Assembly (NCBI RefSeq): GCF_000331225.1 | Contig: NZ_ANFY01000011.1 | Location: 145,126-209,125, forward strand | DNA: 64,000 nucleotides | Source: Sandarakinorhabdus sp. AAP62 | GTDB lineage: Bacteria > Pseudomonadota > Alphaproteobacteria > Sphingomonadales > Sphingomonadaceae | Reading direction: 5' to 3' | Shown here: positions 25,799 through 34,516 of the stretch, in pieces | Layout of the letters: every line of letters starts with the position of its first letter | Position numbering within the stretch: the first letter of the stretch is position 1 | Position numbers and translations under genes: made by a program | Notes under the pieces: model-generated | The model's input: the letters and a program-made list of their open reading frames with translations, nothing else | Databases searched by the model: none | What the model was told of the DNA's origin: nothing

Positions 25799-25920
25799 AT
25801 GAACGGCTCGCAGTGGCTGAATCTTAAGGGATTGCCCTTAGCGATTATGGCAGGGCCTGTCACCCGGACTGTCTGCCCCGGATGACAGATTCGTTGCCGC
25901 AGCACGGCATGTGCCTGATT

Positions 25921-26397
25921 TCACGCACAGTTGGCGCAGATGCCGCGCACTTCGATCACCGGGCGCACCGGGGTGAAGCCCGCTGCCATCGCGGCGCTGC
26001 GCACATCACCGGTAATGCGATCATCATCGACGTGAGTCGCCCGGCCACAACGATCGCAAACCAGGAAGATGCAATCATGTGGGCAATCGGGGTGGGCATT
26101 GGCGATGAAGGCGTTGGCGCTCTCCACGCGGCTGGCCACGTTGTTGGCCACAAACAGATCGAGAATACGGTAAACGCTGTTGGCGGCGATGCGCCGGCCC
26201 GACGCGGCCGACACGGCGTCGGTCACATCATAGGCCGAGACCGGCCGGTCGAAATCGGCCAGCGCCTGAAACACCGTGGAGCGCAGCGGCGTCCATTGTT
26301 CGCCAACGCTGACAAGGCGGTTTCTTGCGGCGGCAGCAAGATCTGCCCGGCTGTAATGCTGGCCGTGAACATGAGCGGTGTGAGCCATGGCGATCAT
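25921..26397 (-). CDS. zur: Fur-family regulator, Zur-like
   Basis: About 158 residues (ATG 26397; a second ATG at 26388 is equally possible). Winged helix: WTPLRSTVFQALADFDRPVSAYDV and NSVYRILDLFVANNVASRVES. Two cysteine pairs for the structural zinc (LVCDRCGRA and CANC at the end) and a His/Cys-rich IANAHPDCPHDC segment are Zur-like. The regulator represses zinc uptake genes when zinc is bound. It lies downstream of the merC-domain gene in the same direction. A candidate Zur box sits in front of that gene, which suggests autoregulation. Confidence 0.8.
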   Translation of the reverse strand: MIAMAHTAHVHGQHYSRADLAAAARNRLVSVGEQWTPLRSTVFQALADFDRPVSAYDVTDAVSAASGRRIAANSVYRILDLFVANNVASRVESANAFIANAHPDCPHDCIFLVCDRCGRATHVDDDRITGDVRSAAMAAGFTPVRPVIEVRGICANCA

Positions 26398-26444
26398 ATT
26401 GAACTTTGTGCGCGACGGTGCAAGCGCCTGAGCAAGGGCAGCGT

Positions 26445-26813
26445 TCAGGCGGTGCGCAGCGCCTTCATGTTCTGCCAGTGCGCGAACGCCAGCAGCGACA
26501 CGCCCACCATCGACGCCAGCATTTCGGACACGTCGCCATGCACCACCAGCAAGGATGCCGCCATTACCACCAACCCGGCCGCACCAAGCAGACCGATTGG
26601 CAAGCGCCCATGCCGACGCCAGCCGCGCCACAAGGCCACCGCCGCCAGCGGCATGGCCATCACCAGACCCACCACATGGACACGGTGATCAAGCCAGTCA
26701 CCGGAGAGGGCGAACAGGCTGAGCAGGACGAACCCGGCCATGCAATGCAGCAGGCACAGGCCGGACAGACCGATGGCGATTCGATCAAGCAGGCTGGCGG
26801 GAGGTTCCGACAT
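26445..26813 (-). CDS. MerC-domain membrane protein
   Basis: 122 residues with four membrane helices. The first carries the MerC cysteine motif SGLCLLHCMAGFVL. MerC domains were described as inner membrane Hg(II) carriers, but copies next to Zur-type regulators are more likely to move or sense zinc; that is inference. The ATG at 26813 has no Shine-Dalgarno sequence, and the putative operator begins 7 bp upstream of it, so the transcript may be leaderless. Zur follows downstream. Confidence 0.8.
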   Translation of the reverse strand: MSEPPASLLDRIAIGLSGLCLLHCMAGFVLLSLFALSGDWLDHRVHVVGLVMAMPLAAVALWRGWRRHGRLPIGLLGAAGLVVMAASLLVVHGDVSEMLASMVGVSLLAFAHWQNMKALRTA

Positions 26814-26819
26814 GGTTGC

Positions 26820-26838
26820 GATGTAACATTATCACATC
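26820..26838. promoter_or_regulatory. Candidate Zur box upstream of merC-zur
   Basis: GATGTAACATTATCACATC is an imperfect palindrome (GATGT...ACATC arms). Its core TGTAACATTATCACA agrees with the known proteobacterial Zur box pattern TGTTATATTATAACA in 12 of 15 positions. It ends 7 bp before the merC ATG and likely covers the -10 region. Binding of zinc-loaded Zur here would close an autoregulatory loop. It is supported by sequence and context only. Confidence 0.6.
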
Positions 26839-26884
26839 CTGTCCGCAAGCCGATTCATGCCGGAATGCAAGGTGTCGAAAATTC

Positions 26885-26919
26885 TTTACATGACCAGCCG
26901 AATCAGGCACCAATGTAAA
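26885..26919. promoter_or_regulatory. Inverted repeat TTTACAT...ATGTAAA before the membrane protein/XRE pair
   Basis: TTTACAT (26885-26891) and ATGTAAA (26913-26919) are separated by 21 nt and lie 23 bp before the start of the next gene. The DNA here is AT-rich compared with its surroundings. It could be two half sites for the small XRE regulator encoded in the operon, or part of the divergent merC/membrane protein promoters. Confidence 0.4.
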
Positions 26920-26941
26920 AGATTTTCAACATAGGGAGTCG

Positions 26942-27382
26942 ATGATGACAATCGCCTGGTCAAGCATGTCGGTACGGGAGAAATCCGCCTGGGCAATGGG
27001 AACCCTCATGGTCGCCATGGCGGTCTGGTATTTTGGCCGGCTGGGCGTTTCCGCCTGGCTGCCCGGCCATTCGCTGCCGATGGGGGATCTGGTGGCCTAT
27101 CTGTTCCTCACCATAACCGGCAGCATCGTGGTGCAGGTCCTGCTGGCCATTGCCAACCGCGGCGAAGCCGGCGCGGCACCCGATGAGCGGGAAAATGCGG
27201 CATCGGCGCGTGCTGTCGCCTGGGCGGGCCATGTGCTGACAGCGGTGATCGCCGGCGCGTTGCTGTGGTTCATGGCCCACCGCGACGGGATGATGCTGTT
27301 CCACTCGCTGTTTGCCGGCCTGCTGGCCAGCCAGACCGTGGTGCACTGGGGCACTGCCTGGCTGTTGCGGCGCGGTTTCTGA
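26942..27382 (+). CDS. Small membrane protein, partner of an XRE regulator
   Basis: 146 residues, four membrane helices: WAMGTLMVAMAVWYFGRLGV, LVAYLFLTITGSIVVQVLLAI, AGHVLTAVIAGALLWFMAH and HSLFAGLLASQTVVHWGTAWLL. An acidic loop (DERENAA) joins helices 2 and 3. Such proteins are commonly paired with a YgzD-like XRE regulator, as here (6 bp downstream). GGGAG precedes the double ATG at 26942/26945. The physiological role is unknown; a membrane sensor or immunity partner are options. Confidence 0.7.
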   Translation: MMTIAWSSMSVREKSAWAMGTLMVAMAVWYFGRLGVSAWLPGHSLPMGDLVAYLFLTITGSIVVQVLLAIANRGEAGAAPDERENAASARAVAWAGHVLTAVIAGALLWFMAHRDGMMLFHSLFAGLLASQTVVHWGTAWLLRRGF

Positions 27383-27388
27383 CCGGCC

Positions 27389-27604
27389 ATGCCGCCGCCC
27401 CCCCCGATCAGCAACCGTGTGCGCGAGCTGCGCGAGGCCCAGGGCAATATCAGCCAGGCCGCGCTTGGTGATGCCATCGGTGTCACTCGCCACACCATCA
27501 TCGCCATCGAACAGGGAAAATATTCGCCCAGCCTGGAAAGCGCCTTTCGCATTGCCCGCTTCTTTCAGGTCGGCGTGGAGGATGTGTTCAGCTGGCACGG
27601 TTGA
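27389..27604 (+). CDS. Small XRE-family transcriptional regulator (YgzD-like)
   Basis: 71 residues, nearly all of it one HTH: NRVRELREAQGNISQAALGDAIGVTRHTIIAIEQGKYSP, then FRIARFFQVGVEDVFSW. The recognition helix is around TRHTIIAIEQ, and the ending VEDVF is typical of the YgzD/YozG group. It is likely to control its own operon together with the preceding membrane protein gene; the TTTACAT/ATGTAAA repeat at 26885-26919 is a candidate site. Confidence 0.87.
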   Translation: MPPPPPISNRVRELREAQGNISQAALGDAIGVTRHTIIAIEQGKYSPSLESAFRIARFFQVGVEDVFSWHG

Positions 27605-27669
27605 GGGCCCGGCATTGCCTTGCCGTCACCGTCCACCTAGGGTCCAATTCTCGCTGGAGACCTTGACCG

Positions 27670-29268
27670 ATGCGCACCCTTGCCGCCCTGTTCCTGCTTT
27701 CTGCCGCCAGCCCGGCACTCGCTTCCCCCGATCTGGCCATGGTGGCCCGCATCACCGATGAAGCCATGAACCGCGGCGAAGTGGTGGAGACGGCGGCCTG
27801 GCTGAGCGACCGCATCGGCCCACGGCTGACAAACTCCCCCGGCATGCGGGTCGCCGAACGTTGGACGCAGGACAGGTTCAAGGCCTGGGGCCTCAGCAAT
27901 GTGCGCACCGAAAGCTTTGATTTCGGCCGCGGCTGGTCGGTCGAGCGGGCCAGTGTGGTGATGCAATCGCCCCGCCTGATGCGCATGCGCACCTTGCCCG
28001 TGGCCTGGACACCGGCCACGCCGGCCGGCGGCATCACCGCGCCGGTGGTAGTGGCCCCGATGAGCAAGCCCGGCCATTTTGCCGAATGGGCCGGCAAGCT
28101 GAAGAGCAAGATCGTGGCCGTCAGCCTCCCGCGCCCGCCAGCCGACGCCACCAAGCCGGCCTTCAAGCGACTGGACGACAAGGCGATCGGCGAGCTGGAC
28201 GAATATCAGCAGCCGGTGACCGCTCCGGATGATGGCGAAGGCTGGTTCAAATATCTGCAGTTCGGCAAGCAGCTCGATGAATTCCTCGCCAGGGAAGGCG
28301 CCGTGGGCTGGGTGCGCATGAGCTACCGCGACAATGGCCTGCTGCACGGTGAAGGCTATCAGCACCGTGACACGCCCAAGCTGCCCGGCCTTGAGCTGAC
28401 GGCCGAGGATTATCGCCGGCTGGCACGGCTGGCCAAGCAGGGCGAAGTCGTGCTGACAATCGATTCGCAGGTGAAGTTCGACGACAGCGATACCAATGGT
28501 TACAATGTGTTGGCTGATATCCCCGGCAGCGACGCCAAGGCCGGTTACGTGATGGCCGGCGCCCATCTCGACAGCTGGGTGGCGGCCGATGGCGCGGCAG
28601 ACAATGGCGCCGGTTCCGCCGTGGTGATGGAAGCCGCCCGCATCCTCGCCGCCCTGAAGGTGAAGCCCAAGCGCACCATCCGCTTTGCGCTGTGGTCGGG
28701 CGAGGAACAGGGGCTTTATGGCTCGTCCAACTATATCGAGCGTCACCTTGCCAGCCGGCCGGCCAACCCGGATCCGGTGAAGGCCCGGCTTTCCTATGAC
28801 TTCCGGATGAACCAGTATCCGATTGAAAAGAAAGCCGATTACAACCTGATGGCAGCCTATTTCAACATGGACAACGGCGGCGGCAAGCTGCGCGGCATCC
28901 ACGCTGAAGGCAATTTCGCCGCCGTGCCGATCCTGCAGGAGTGGCTGTCACCCTTTGCCAGCATGGGGGCCAGCACCGTGGTTGCCAGCCCGACCGGCGG
29001 CACCGATCATGAATTCATGGCCGCGATGGGTCTGCCGGCCTTCCAGTTCATCCAGGACCCGCTGGATTATGAAACCACCGTGCACCACAGCAGTGTCGAC
29101 ACCTTCGATCACCTGCGCCCGGCTGACCTGCGCCAGGCCAGCGTGATCCTGGCGTCGCTATTGTGGGAAGCCGCCAATGCCGACAAGCCGCTGCCCGCCA
29201 AGCCCTTGCCGACCAAGCCGAAAATGACCGATCCCTTCCGTTATGAGGATCCGGACAAGAAGGATTGA
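27670..29268 (+). CDS. Secreted M28-family zinc aminopeptidase
   Basis: 532 residues. Signal peptide (TLAALFLLSAASPALA), a protease-associated domain between about 130 and 270, then the M28 peptidase domain. The co-catalytic zinc ligands fit: His and Asp in AGAHLDSW, the bridging Asp in DNGAGS, Glu-Glu in LWSGEEQGLYGS (general base and ligand), a later Asp, and His in TTVHHSSVDTFD. It removes N-terminal amino acids from peptides in the periplasm or outside the cell. It lies alone, 60 bp after the XRE gene. Confidence 0.9.
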   Translation: MRTLAALFLLSAASPALASPDLAMVARITDEAMNRGEVVETAAWLSDRIGPRLTNSPGMRVAERWTQDRFKAWGLSNVRTESFDFGRGWSVERASVVMQSPRLMRMRTLPVAWTPATPAGGITAPVVVAPMSKPGHFAEWAGKLKSKIVAVSLPRPPADATKPAFKRLDDKAIGELDEYQQPVTAPDDGEGWFKYLQFGKQLDEFLAREGAVGWVRMSYRDNGLLHGEGYQHRDTPKLPGLELTAEDYRRLARLAKQGEVVLTIDSQVKFDDSDTNGYNVLADIPGSDAKAGYVMAGAHLDSWVAADGAADNGAGSAVVMEAARILAALKVKPKRTIRFALWSGEEQGLYGSSNYIERHLASRPANPDPVKARLSYDFRMNQYPIEKKADYNLMAAYFNMDNGGGKLRGIHAEGNFAAVPILQEWLSPFASMGASTVVASPTGGTDHEFMAAMGLPAFQFIQDPLDYETTVHHSSVDTFDHLRPADLRQASVILASLLWEAANADKPLPAKPLPTKPKMTDPFRYEDPDKKD

Positions 29269-29320
29269 TGCGACAGCGCGCAGGCTTGGCCAGCCGCATG
29301 GGAAGGATTAGGGAGGCGCC

Positions 29321-30358
29321 ATGACCACCCTCGTTGCTTCCCCCGGCACAGTCGACAGCCAGGCCGCTGCGCGACCGCACGCCATCGCCGTGTGGCTGTT
29401 GGGCGTGGCGGCGCTGGTGTTCGTGATGGTGGTGGTCGGCGGCATCACGCGGCTGACCGAAAGTGGCCTGTCGATCACGCGCTGGGATGTGGTTTCCGGC
29501 ACGCTGCCGCCGCTCGCCGATGCCGAATGGCAGCGCCAGTTCGATCTCTATCGCCAGTCCAGCCAATACAAGCTGATGAACACCGGCATGAGCCTCGCCG
29601 CCTTCAAGGGCATTTTCTTCTGGGAATATGTGCACCGGCTGTTGGGCCGCCTGATCGGGCTGGCCTTTGCGCTGCCGCTGGCGTGGTTCTGGCTTCGCCG
29701 GCAGATCCCGGCCGGCTACAAGCCGCGGTTGCTGGCGCTGTTTGCGCTGGGTGGGCTGCAGGGCGCCATCGGCTGGTGGATGGTTGCCTCTGGCCTGGTT
29801 GACCGCACCGAAGTGGCACCCGAACGACTCGCCGTGCATTTGAGCAACGCGCTGATCATCATGGCCGGCTGCATCTGGACCGCGCTCGATCTGATCGACG
29901 GCGACAGGGCCAGACACGACCGCCCACGCACCTGGGTCTGGCCGGTGACGCTGCTGCTGTCGGTGCAGATCGTCTGGGGCGCCTTCACCGCGGGCCTGCG
30001 CGCCGGCCATGCCAGTGACAGCTGGCCGCTTATGCTCGGCGCGATGGTGCCGCCCGGCATATTGGGCAGCGCCCGCGATGCCATCGCCGATCCGGTGAGC
30101 GTGCAGTTCCTGCACCGCAGCCTCGCCTATGTGGTTGCGACGGCCGTTCTGATCGCTGCCTGGCGGCTGTGGCGCGCTGGCGCCGGCATGCGCGCGCTGG
30201 CCTTGGGCTGCCTGGTGCTGCTGCAATTCCTGCTCGGCGTGCTGGTCATCATCAATCATGTGCCGATCCCGCTGGGCGTTGCCCATCAGGGCGTGGCGGC
30301 CCTGCTGGTCGCTGCCACCGTGTGGGCCGCGCACTGGAGCCAGAGACGCAAGGCATGA
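29321..30358 (+). CDS. ctaA: Heme A synthase (COX15/CtaA)
   Basis: 345 residues, eight membrane helices. It oxidises the C8 methyl of heme O to give heme A for cytochrome aa3 oxidase. The family parts are GGITRLTESGLSITRWDVVSGTLPPL in the first loop, the heme histidines in FFWEYVHRLLGR and in VHLSNAL, then FLHRSLAYVV and NHVPIPLGVAHQGVA. AGGGAGG lies upstream of the ATG. The stop overlaps the DUF2237 start (30355-30358). Confidence 0.95.
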   Translation: MTTLVASPGTVDSQAAARPHAIAVWLLGVAALVFVMVVVGGITRLTESGLSITRWDVVSGTLPPLADAEWQRQFDLYRQSSQYKLMNTGMSLAAFKGIFFWEYVHRLLGRLIGLAFALPLAWFWLRRQIPAGYKPRLLALFALGGLQGAIGWWMVASGLVDRTEVAPERLAVHLSNALIIMAGCIWTALDLIDGDRARHDRPRTWVWPVTLLLSVQIVWGAFTAGLRAGHASDSWPLMLGAMVPPGILGSARDAIADPVSVQFLHRSLAYVVATAVLIAAWRLWRAGAGMRALALGCLVLLQFLLGVLVIINHVPIPLGVAHQGVAALLVAATVWAAHWSQRRKA

Positions 30359-30714
30359 CCGCAAGGAATGTTCTGGGCGGCCCATTGGTCCCCTGCTCGA
30401 TGGAGCCGCTCACCGGCTGGTATCGCGACGGCTGCTGCAACACTGATGCGGCCGATACCGGCCTGCACACGGTGTGCGCCGTGATGACCGAGGAGTTCCT
30501 CGCCTTCAGCAAATCCGTGGGCAATGATCTGTCCACGCCACGGCCGGAGTTTGGCTTTCCCGGCCTCAATCCAGGCGACCGCTGGTGCCTGTGCGCTGGC
30601 CGCTGGGAGGAAGCGCGTGTCGCCGGCTTTGCACCGGAAGTGGTGCTGGAAGCGACACACACCAAGACTCTGGAGGTGACCATGCTCGGGCATTTGCAGG
30701 CATATAGAGTGTGA
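30355..30714 (+). CDS. DUF2237 family protein
   Basis: 119 residues, matching DUF2237 from end to end: ARNVLGGPLVPCSMEPLTGW, RDGCCNTDAADTGLHTVCAVMT, FLAFSKSVGNDLSTP, FPGLNPGDRWCLCAGRW and a C-terminal APEVVLEATH. Four or five conserved Cys (CS, CC, VCAV, CLCA) suggest metal binding or a redox role, but no function is known. It overlaps ctaA upstream by ATGA and the NUDIX gene downstream by GTGA, so all three are in one operon. Confidence 0.92.
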   Translation: MTARNVLGGPLVPCSMEPLTGWYRDGCCNTDAADTGLHTVCAVMTEEFLAFSKSVGNDLSTPRPEFGFPGLNPGDRWCLCAGRWEEARVAGFAPEVVLEATHTKTLEVTMLGHLQAYRV

Positions 30715-31142
30715 TCACCCCGTGGGACGGCGCCGATTTCGCCGGGGCCAAACTGGCGGCGCTGGTTGACGGCCACATCCTCACCTACCGCCGCGACATG
30801 AAGCCCGGCATCCCCTGGCCCGGCCTGATCGACCTGCCCGGCGGCGGGCGGGAAGGCAATGAAAGCCCTGGCGCCTGCGTGCTCAGGGAATTGCACGAGG
30901 AATTCGGCCTGCACCTGCCCGAATCCCGGCTCTGGTGGGCTCGCCCCTTTCCGTCCCTGCATCCGGTCGGCGGCATCGGCTGGTTCCTCGCCGCCGCGAT
31001 CACCCGGCGCGAAGTGGAGTCGATCCGCTTCGGCAATGAAGGCCATTCCCCGCAACTGCTTGGGGTTGATGATTTTCTGGCTGCGCATGACGCGATCGGG
31101 CCCCTGCAACAGCGCCTGCGCCTGGTGCTGGAGACGTCGTAA
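30711..31142 (+). CDS. NUDIX hydrolase
   Basis: 143 residues. The Nudix box is complete: GGREGNE followed by SPGACVLRELHEEFGL, which fits GX5EX7REUXEEXGU and supplies the Mg-binding glutamates. The family cleaves nucleoside diphosphates linked to another group; no subfamily mark is visible. GTG start inside the DUF2237 stop. An A/T-rich stretch and the rplM promoter follow. Confidence 0.88.
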   Translation: MITPWDGADFAGAKLAALVDGHILTYRRDMKPGIPWPGLIDLPGGGREGNESPGACVLRELHEEFGLHLPESRLWWARPFPSLHPVGGIGWFLAAAITRREVESIRFGNEGHSPQLLGVDDFLAAHDAIGPLQQRLRLVLETS

Positions 31143-31189
31143 AAGAGCGCGGTATCATAATACCACATGCCAAAAACCCCGGTTTTTCC

Positions 31190-31218
31190 TTGACCTGCGC
31201 GGGTGTTTCATCGATACG
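31190..31218 (+). promoter_or_regulatory. Likely housekeeping promoter of rplM-rpsI
   Basis: TTGACC (31190-31195) and GATACG (31213-31218) stand 17 bp apart, about 60 bp before the rplM ATG at 31281. The -35 is near consensus; the weak -10 is common in alphaproteobacteria. The leader of about 55 nt contains GC-rich DNA that could fold for autoregulation, which is not proven. Confidence 0.5.
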
Positions 31219-31280
31219 CCGCATCGACGCCGGGGCCAAAACCTCGGCCGTTTCGCATTTTGAAGAATGGAATCAACGCC

Positions 31281-31757
31281 ATGCTCACCCGGACCACCGC
31301 CTCGGCCAAACCGGCCGAAGTCGAAAAGAAGTGGCTGCTGATCGATGCCGAAGGCCTCGTCGTTGGCCGTCTTGCTTCGATCATCGCCAACCGCCTGCGC
31401 GGCAAGCACAAGGCCAATTACACCCCGCACGTCGATTGCGGTGACAACGTGATTGTCATCAACGCCGACAAGGTGCGCTTCACCGGCAAGAAGACGACCG
31501 ACAAGGTTTACTATCGCCACACCGGTCACCCCGGCGGCATCAAGGAAACCACCCCGGCCAAGATCCTGGAAGGTCGCTATCCGGAACGCGTGCTGATCAA
31601 GGCCGTGGAACGCATGGTGCCGCGCGGCCCGCTGGGTCGCGATCAGATGCGCAACCTGCGCGTGTTCGGCGGCGCCGAGCATCCGCACGCCGCGCAGTCG
31701 CCGGAAGTGCTCGACGTCAAGTCGATGAACCGCAAAAACACCACGCTTGCTGGTTGA
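31281..31757 (+). CDS. rplM: 50S ribosomal protein L13
   Basis: 158 residues. Family blocks: [58 protein letters not shown], and the signature [23 protein letters not shown]. It is one of the first proteins to join the 23S rRNA during assembly of the large subunit. ATG 31281 agrees with the usual N-terminus; an in-frame ATG at 31203 would add 26 residues upstream of the family start. rpsI follows after 10 bp, the standard L13-S9 operon. Confidence 0.97.
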   Translation: MLTRTTASAKPAEVEKKWLLIDAEGLVVGRLASIIANRLRGKHKANYTPHVDCGDNVIVINADKVRFTGKKTTDKVYYRHTGHPGGIKETTPAKILEGRYPERVLIKAVERMVPRGPLGRDQMRNLRVFGGAEHPHAAQSPEVLDVKSMNRKNTTLAG

Positions 31758-31767
31758 GGGATAAGAA

Positions 31768-32277
31768 ATGTCTGACAATCGCCAGTCCCTGTCTGATCTC
31801 GGCACCATGGATGCCGAAGGCCCCGTCAACACCGCCCACACTGGTGGCGGCGGCCCGCCCGCCCCGCTGCGGGAGCAGGAAATCGATGCGCAGGGCCGCG
31901 CCTATGCCACCGGCAAGCGCAAGAACGCCATCGCCCGCGTGTGGCTGAAGCCCGGCACCGGCAAGATCACGGTCAATGGCCGCGATCAGACCGTGTATTT
32001 CGCGCGTCCGTCGCTGCGCCTGGTGATCAACCAGCCGTTCGACGTCGCCGAACGCCGTGACCAGTATGACGTGGTCTGCACCGTGGTTGGTGGTGGCCTT
32101 TCGGGCCAGGCCGGCGCCGTGAAGCACGGCATCGCCCAGGCGCTGACCAAGTATGAGCCCGTGCTGCGCACCCCGGTGAAGCAGGCCGGATTCCTGACCC
32201 GCGACCCGCGCGTTGTCGAACGCAAGAAGTACGGCAAGGCCAAGGCCCGCCGCAGCTTCCAGTTCAGCAAGCGCTGA
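31768..32277 (+). CDS. rpsI: 30S ribosomal protein S9
   Basis: 169 residues: an N-terminal extension of about 45 residues rich in Gly, Pro and Asp, common in alphaproteobacteria, followed by the S9 core: [26 protein letters not shown], a mid block [20 protein letters not shown], and the ending [24 protein letters not shown] whose last residues reach the P-site tRNA. GAGGGA precedes the ATG. A strong terminator follows. Confidence 0.98.
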   Translation: MSDNRQSLSDLGTMDAEGPVNTAHTGGGGPPAPLREQEIDAQGRAYATGKRKNAIARVWLKPGTGKITVNGRDQTVYFARPSLRLVINQPFDVAERRDQYDVVCTVVGGGLSGQAGAVKHGIAQALTKYEPVLRTPVKQAGFLTRDPRVVERKKYGKAKARRSFQFSKR

Positions 32278-32299
32278 TCCGGAGAGCCGGTTCAAGATC

Positions 32300-32332
32300 A
32301 ACGCCGGGGCAGCGATGCCCCGGCGTTTTTCG
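32300..32332 (+). terminator. Intrinsic terminator of rplM-rpsI
   Basis: AACGCCGGGGC (32300-32310) pairs perfectly with GCCCCGGCGTT (32317-32327) over a 6-nt loop, and T residues follow immediately. It starts 22 nt after the rpsI stop. Confidence 0.93.
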
Positions 32333-32410
32333 TTACACCAACTTTTGCTTGGGGGCGGCCAATCGGCGCTGGCCTTCCCCTCTGGCGCGCAGGCTGTCAA
32401 AAGGCCGATC

Positions 32411-34501
32411 ATGATTCGCAGCCTTCTCTCCTTCGTCCTTGCCCTGCTGGCCCTGCCGGCCCTGGCGGCTCCGGTCAGTGACCAGCCGCACACGCGGGTC
32501 GAACTGATCGCGCAGAGCAGCGCGCCCGCGCCTGGCAAGCCGTTGCAGCTCGGCATCGTGCTCACGCCCAAGGCCGGCTGGCACACCTATTGGCTGAACC
32601 CCGGCGATGCCGGCGCGCCGACGCGGGCCGAATGGCGGCTGCCAGCCGGTGTGAGTGCGCCACCGGAACTGCAATATCCGGTGCCGGGCACGCTGGTCGT
32701 GTCGGGGCTGATGAACCATGTCTATGAAAAGCGGAACATCCTCCTGACCGAGCTGGCGGTGCCCGCGGGTGTCGCGCCGGGCAGCGCCTTCCCGATTGAA
32801 GTGCAGGTCGATTGGCTGGTGTGCAGCCACGAACAATGCGTGCCGGAACAGGCCACGCTCTCGCTGCCGCTGGTGGTGGGTGACGGGGTCGACGATGCCA
32901 CCATGGCGCCGCAGATCGCCGAAGGCCGCGCTGCGCTGCCGCGCCCGCTGGCCGCCACCGCCACCTGGGCGAAAGCCGGCACCCGCTTCGTGCTGAGCGT
33001 GCCGATGGCGGGCCTCGACAAGGTGCGCAAGGCCTGGTTCTTCTCCACCGGCGATGCCGTGATCACCCACGTGACGCCGCAGCAGGTGACCATCGCCGGC
33101 GACGCCCTGCGCATCGAGACGGACGCCGGCACCCCAGGCCCCGAAGGCGAGGTGACCGGCGTGCTGCGCGTCGAGATGGAAGGCGAGGCGCCGATGGGCT
33201 TTGCCATCACCGCCAAGGAAGGCAGCGTGCCTGGCCCCGGTGCCGCGCTGGCCGCCACCGGCGTCAGCGATGATGCGGCGGGTGGCGGCGACGGCCCCGG
33301 CTTGCCCCTGATCCTCTTGGGCGCGGTGCTGGGCGGCCTCATCCTCAACGTCATGCCCTGCGTGTTCCCGATCCTGTCGCTGAAGGCGCTGGCGCTGGCC
33401 AAGGGCAATGTCGATGCCCGCGAAGCCCGCGCCGAAGCGCTGGCCTACACGGCGGGCGTCGTGCTGGTCGTCACCGCGCTGGGCGGCCTGGTGCTGGCGC
33501 TGCGCGCCGCCGGTTCACAGGTCGGCTGGGCCTTCCAGTTGCAGGATCCGCGCGTGATCGCTTTCCTGCTGCTGCTCGTCACCGGCATTGCGCTCAATCT
33601 CGCCGGCCTGTTCGAGATCACGCTGACCACCGGCAACCTCGGGCAGGACAAGGCCCGTTCCGGCGGCGCGTCGGGCGCCTTCTTCACCGGCGCGCTCGCC
33701 GCCTTCGTCGCCACCCCCTGCACCGGGCCGTTCATGGCCGGCGCGCTGGGCGCGGCGCTGGTGCTGCCCACGGTGCAGGCGCTCTCCGTCTTCGCCGGGC
33801 TGGGCCTCGGCCTCGCCCTGCCCTTCCTGTTGATCGGCTTCAGCCCCGCCCTGCGCCGCCGCCTGCCCAAGCCCGGTGCGTGGATGGTCCGCCTGCGCGC
33901 CATCCTGTCCGTCCCGATGTTCCTGACCGCGCTGGCGCTGGCCTGGGTGCTGGGGCAACAGGTCGGCGTCAACGGCATGGCGCTCGGCCTGGCCGGTACG
34001 CTGGTGTTTGGCCTGTTCCTGTGGTGGCTGGGCAGCCGCCAGCATGGCGGCAAGAGCCTCGCCATCCCCGGCATTGCCAGCCTCGCCACCATCGTCGCCG
34101 CCGTGCTGCTGGTGCCCACCGCTGCCCCCGAAGGCGCCGCGAAAGCCACCACCACTGCCGCCAGCGAACTGAACGCGGTGAAATTCACCCCCGCCGCGCT
34201 CGCCGAATTGCGCAGCGCCAACAAGCCGGTGTTCCTCTACATGACCGCCGACTGGTGCCTGACCTGCAAGGTCAACGAGAAAGGCGCCATGGCCGATCCG
34301 GCCGTCGCCGAGGCCTTCAAGGCCAAGGGCATCACCGTGATGGAAGGCGACTGGACCCGTAACGATCCCACTATCTCGGCCTGGCTGGCCGAACATAAGC
34401 GCGCCGGCGTGCCGGTCTATGTCTATTACGACCCGGCCGGCGGCGAGACGGAACTGCCGCAGATTTTGACGGTGGACGCGCTGACGGCGTTGAAGGTTTA
34501 A
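32411..34501 (+). CDS. DsbD/ScsB-family protein-disulfide reductase
   Basis: 696 residues. Signal peptide (LLSFVLALLALPALAAP), a long periplasmic domain of about 280 residues with one Cys pair (VDWLVCSHEQCVPEQ), eight or nine membrane helices with the CcdA-type cysteines (NVMPCVFPILSLK and ATPCTGPFMAG), and a C-terminal thioredoxin domain with TADWCLTCKVNE. Electrons pass from cytoplasmic thioredoxin through the membrane cysteines to periplasmic thiols. The N-domain is longer than in classical DsbD, as in ScsB. ATG 32411 is preceded by AAAGG. The gene has its own position after the rpsI terminator. Confidence 0.88.
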   Translation: MIRSLLSFVLALLALPALAAPVSDQPHTRVELIAQSSAPAPGKPLQLGIVLTPKAGWHTYWLNPGDAGAPTRAEWRLPAGVSAPPELQYPVPGTLVVSGLMNHVYEKRNILLTELAVPAGVAPGSAFPIEVQVDWLVCSHEQCVPEQATLSLPLVVGDGVDDATMAPQIAEGRAALPRPLAATATWAKAGTRFVLSVPMAGLDKVRKAWFFSTGDAVITHVTPQQVTIAGDALRIETDAGTPGPEGEVTGVLRVEMEGEAPMGFAITAKEGSVPGPGAALAATGVSDDAAGGGDGPGLPLILLGAVLGGLILNVMPCVFPILSLKALALAKGNVDAREARAEALAYTAGVVLVVTALGGLVLALRAAGSQVGWAFQLQDPRVIAFLLLLVTGIALNLAGLFEITLTTGNLGQDKARSGGASGAFFTGALAAFVATPCTGPFMAGALGAALVLPTVQALSVFAGLGLGLALPFLLIGFSPALRRRLPKPGAWMVRLRAILSVPMFLTALALAWVLGQQVGVNGMALGLAGTLVFGLFLWWLGSRQHGGKSLAIPGIASLATIVAAVLLVPTAAPEGAAKATTTAASELNAVKFTPAALAELRSANKPVFLYMTADWCLTCKVNEKGAMADPAVAEAFKAKGITVMEGDWTRNDPTISAWLAEHKRAGVPVYVYYDPAGGETELPQILTVDALTALKV

Positions 34502-34516
34502 GGCCAACAGAAGAAT

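Noticed and set aside
23909..25885. 658-codon open frame antisense to dxs
   Set aside because: Same GC effect; it mirrors dxs and has no recognisable fold or start signal.
31151..31164. GGTATCATAATACC palindrome after the NUDIX gene
   Set aside because: Only a 5-bp stem without a T-run; too weak to name as terminator or operator.
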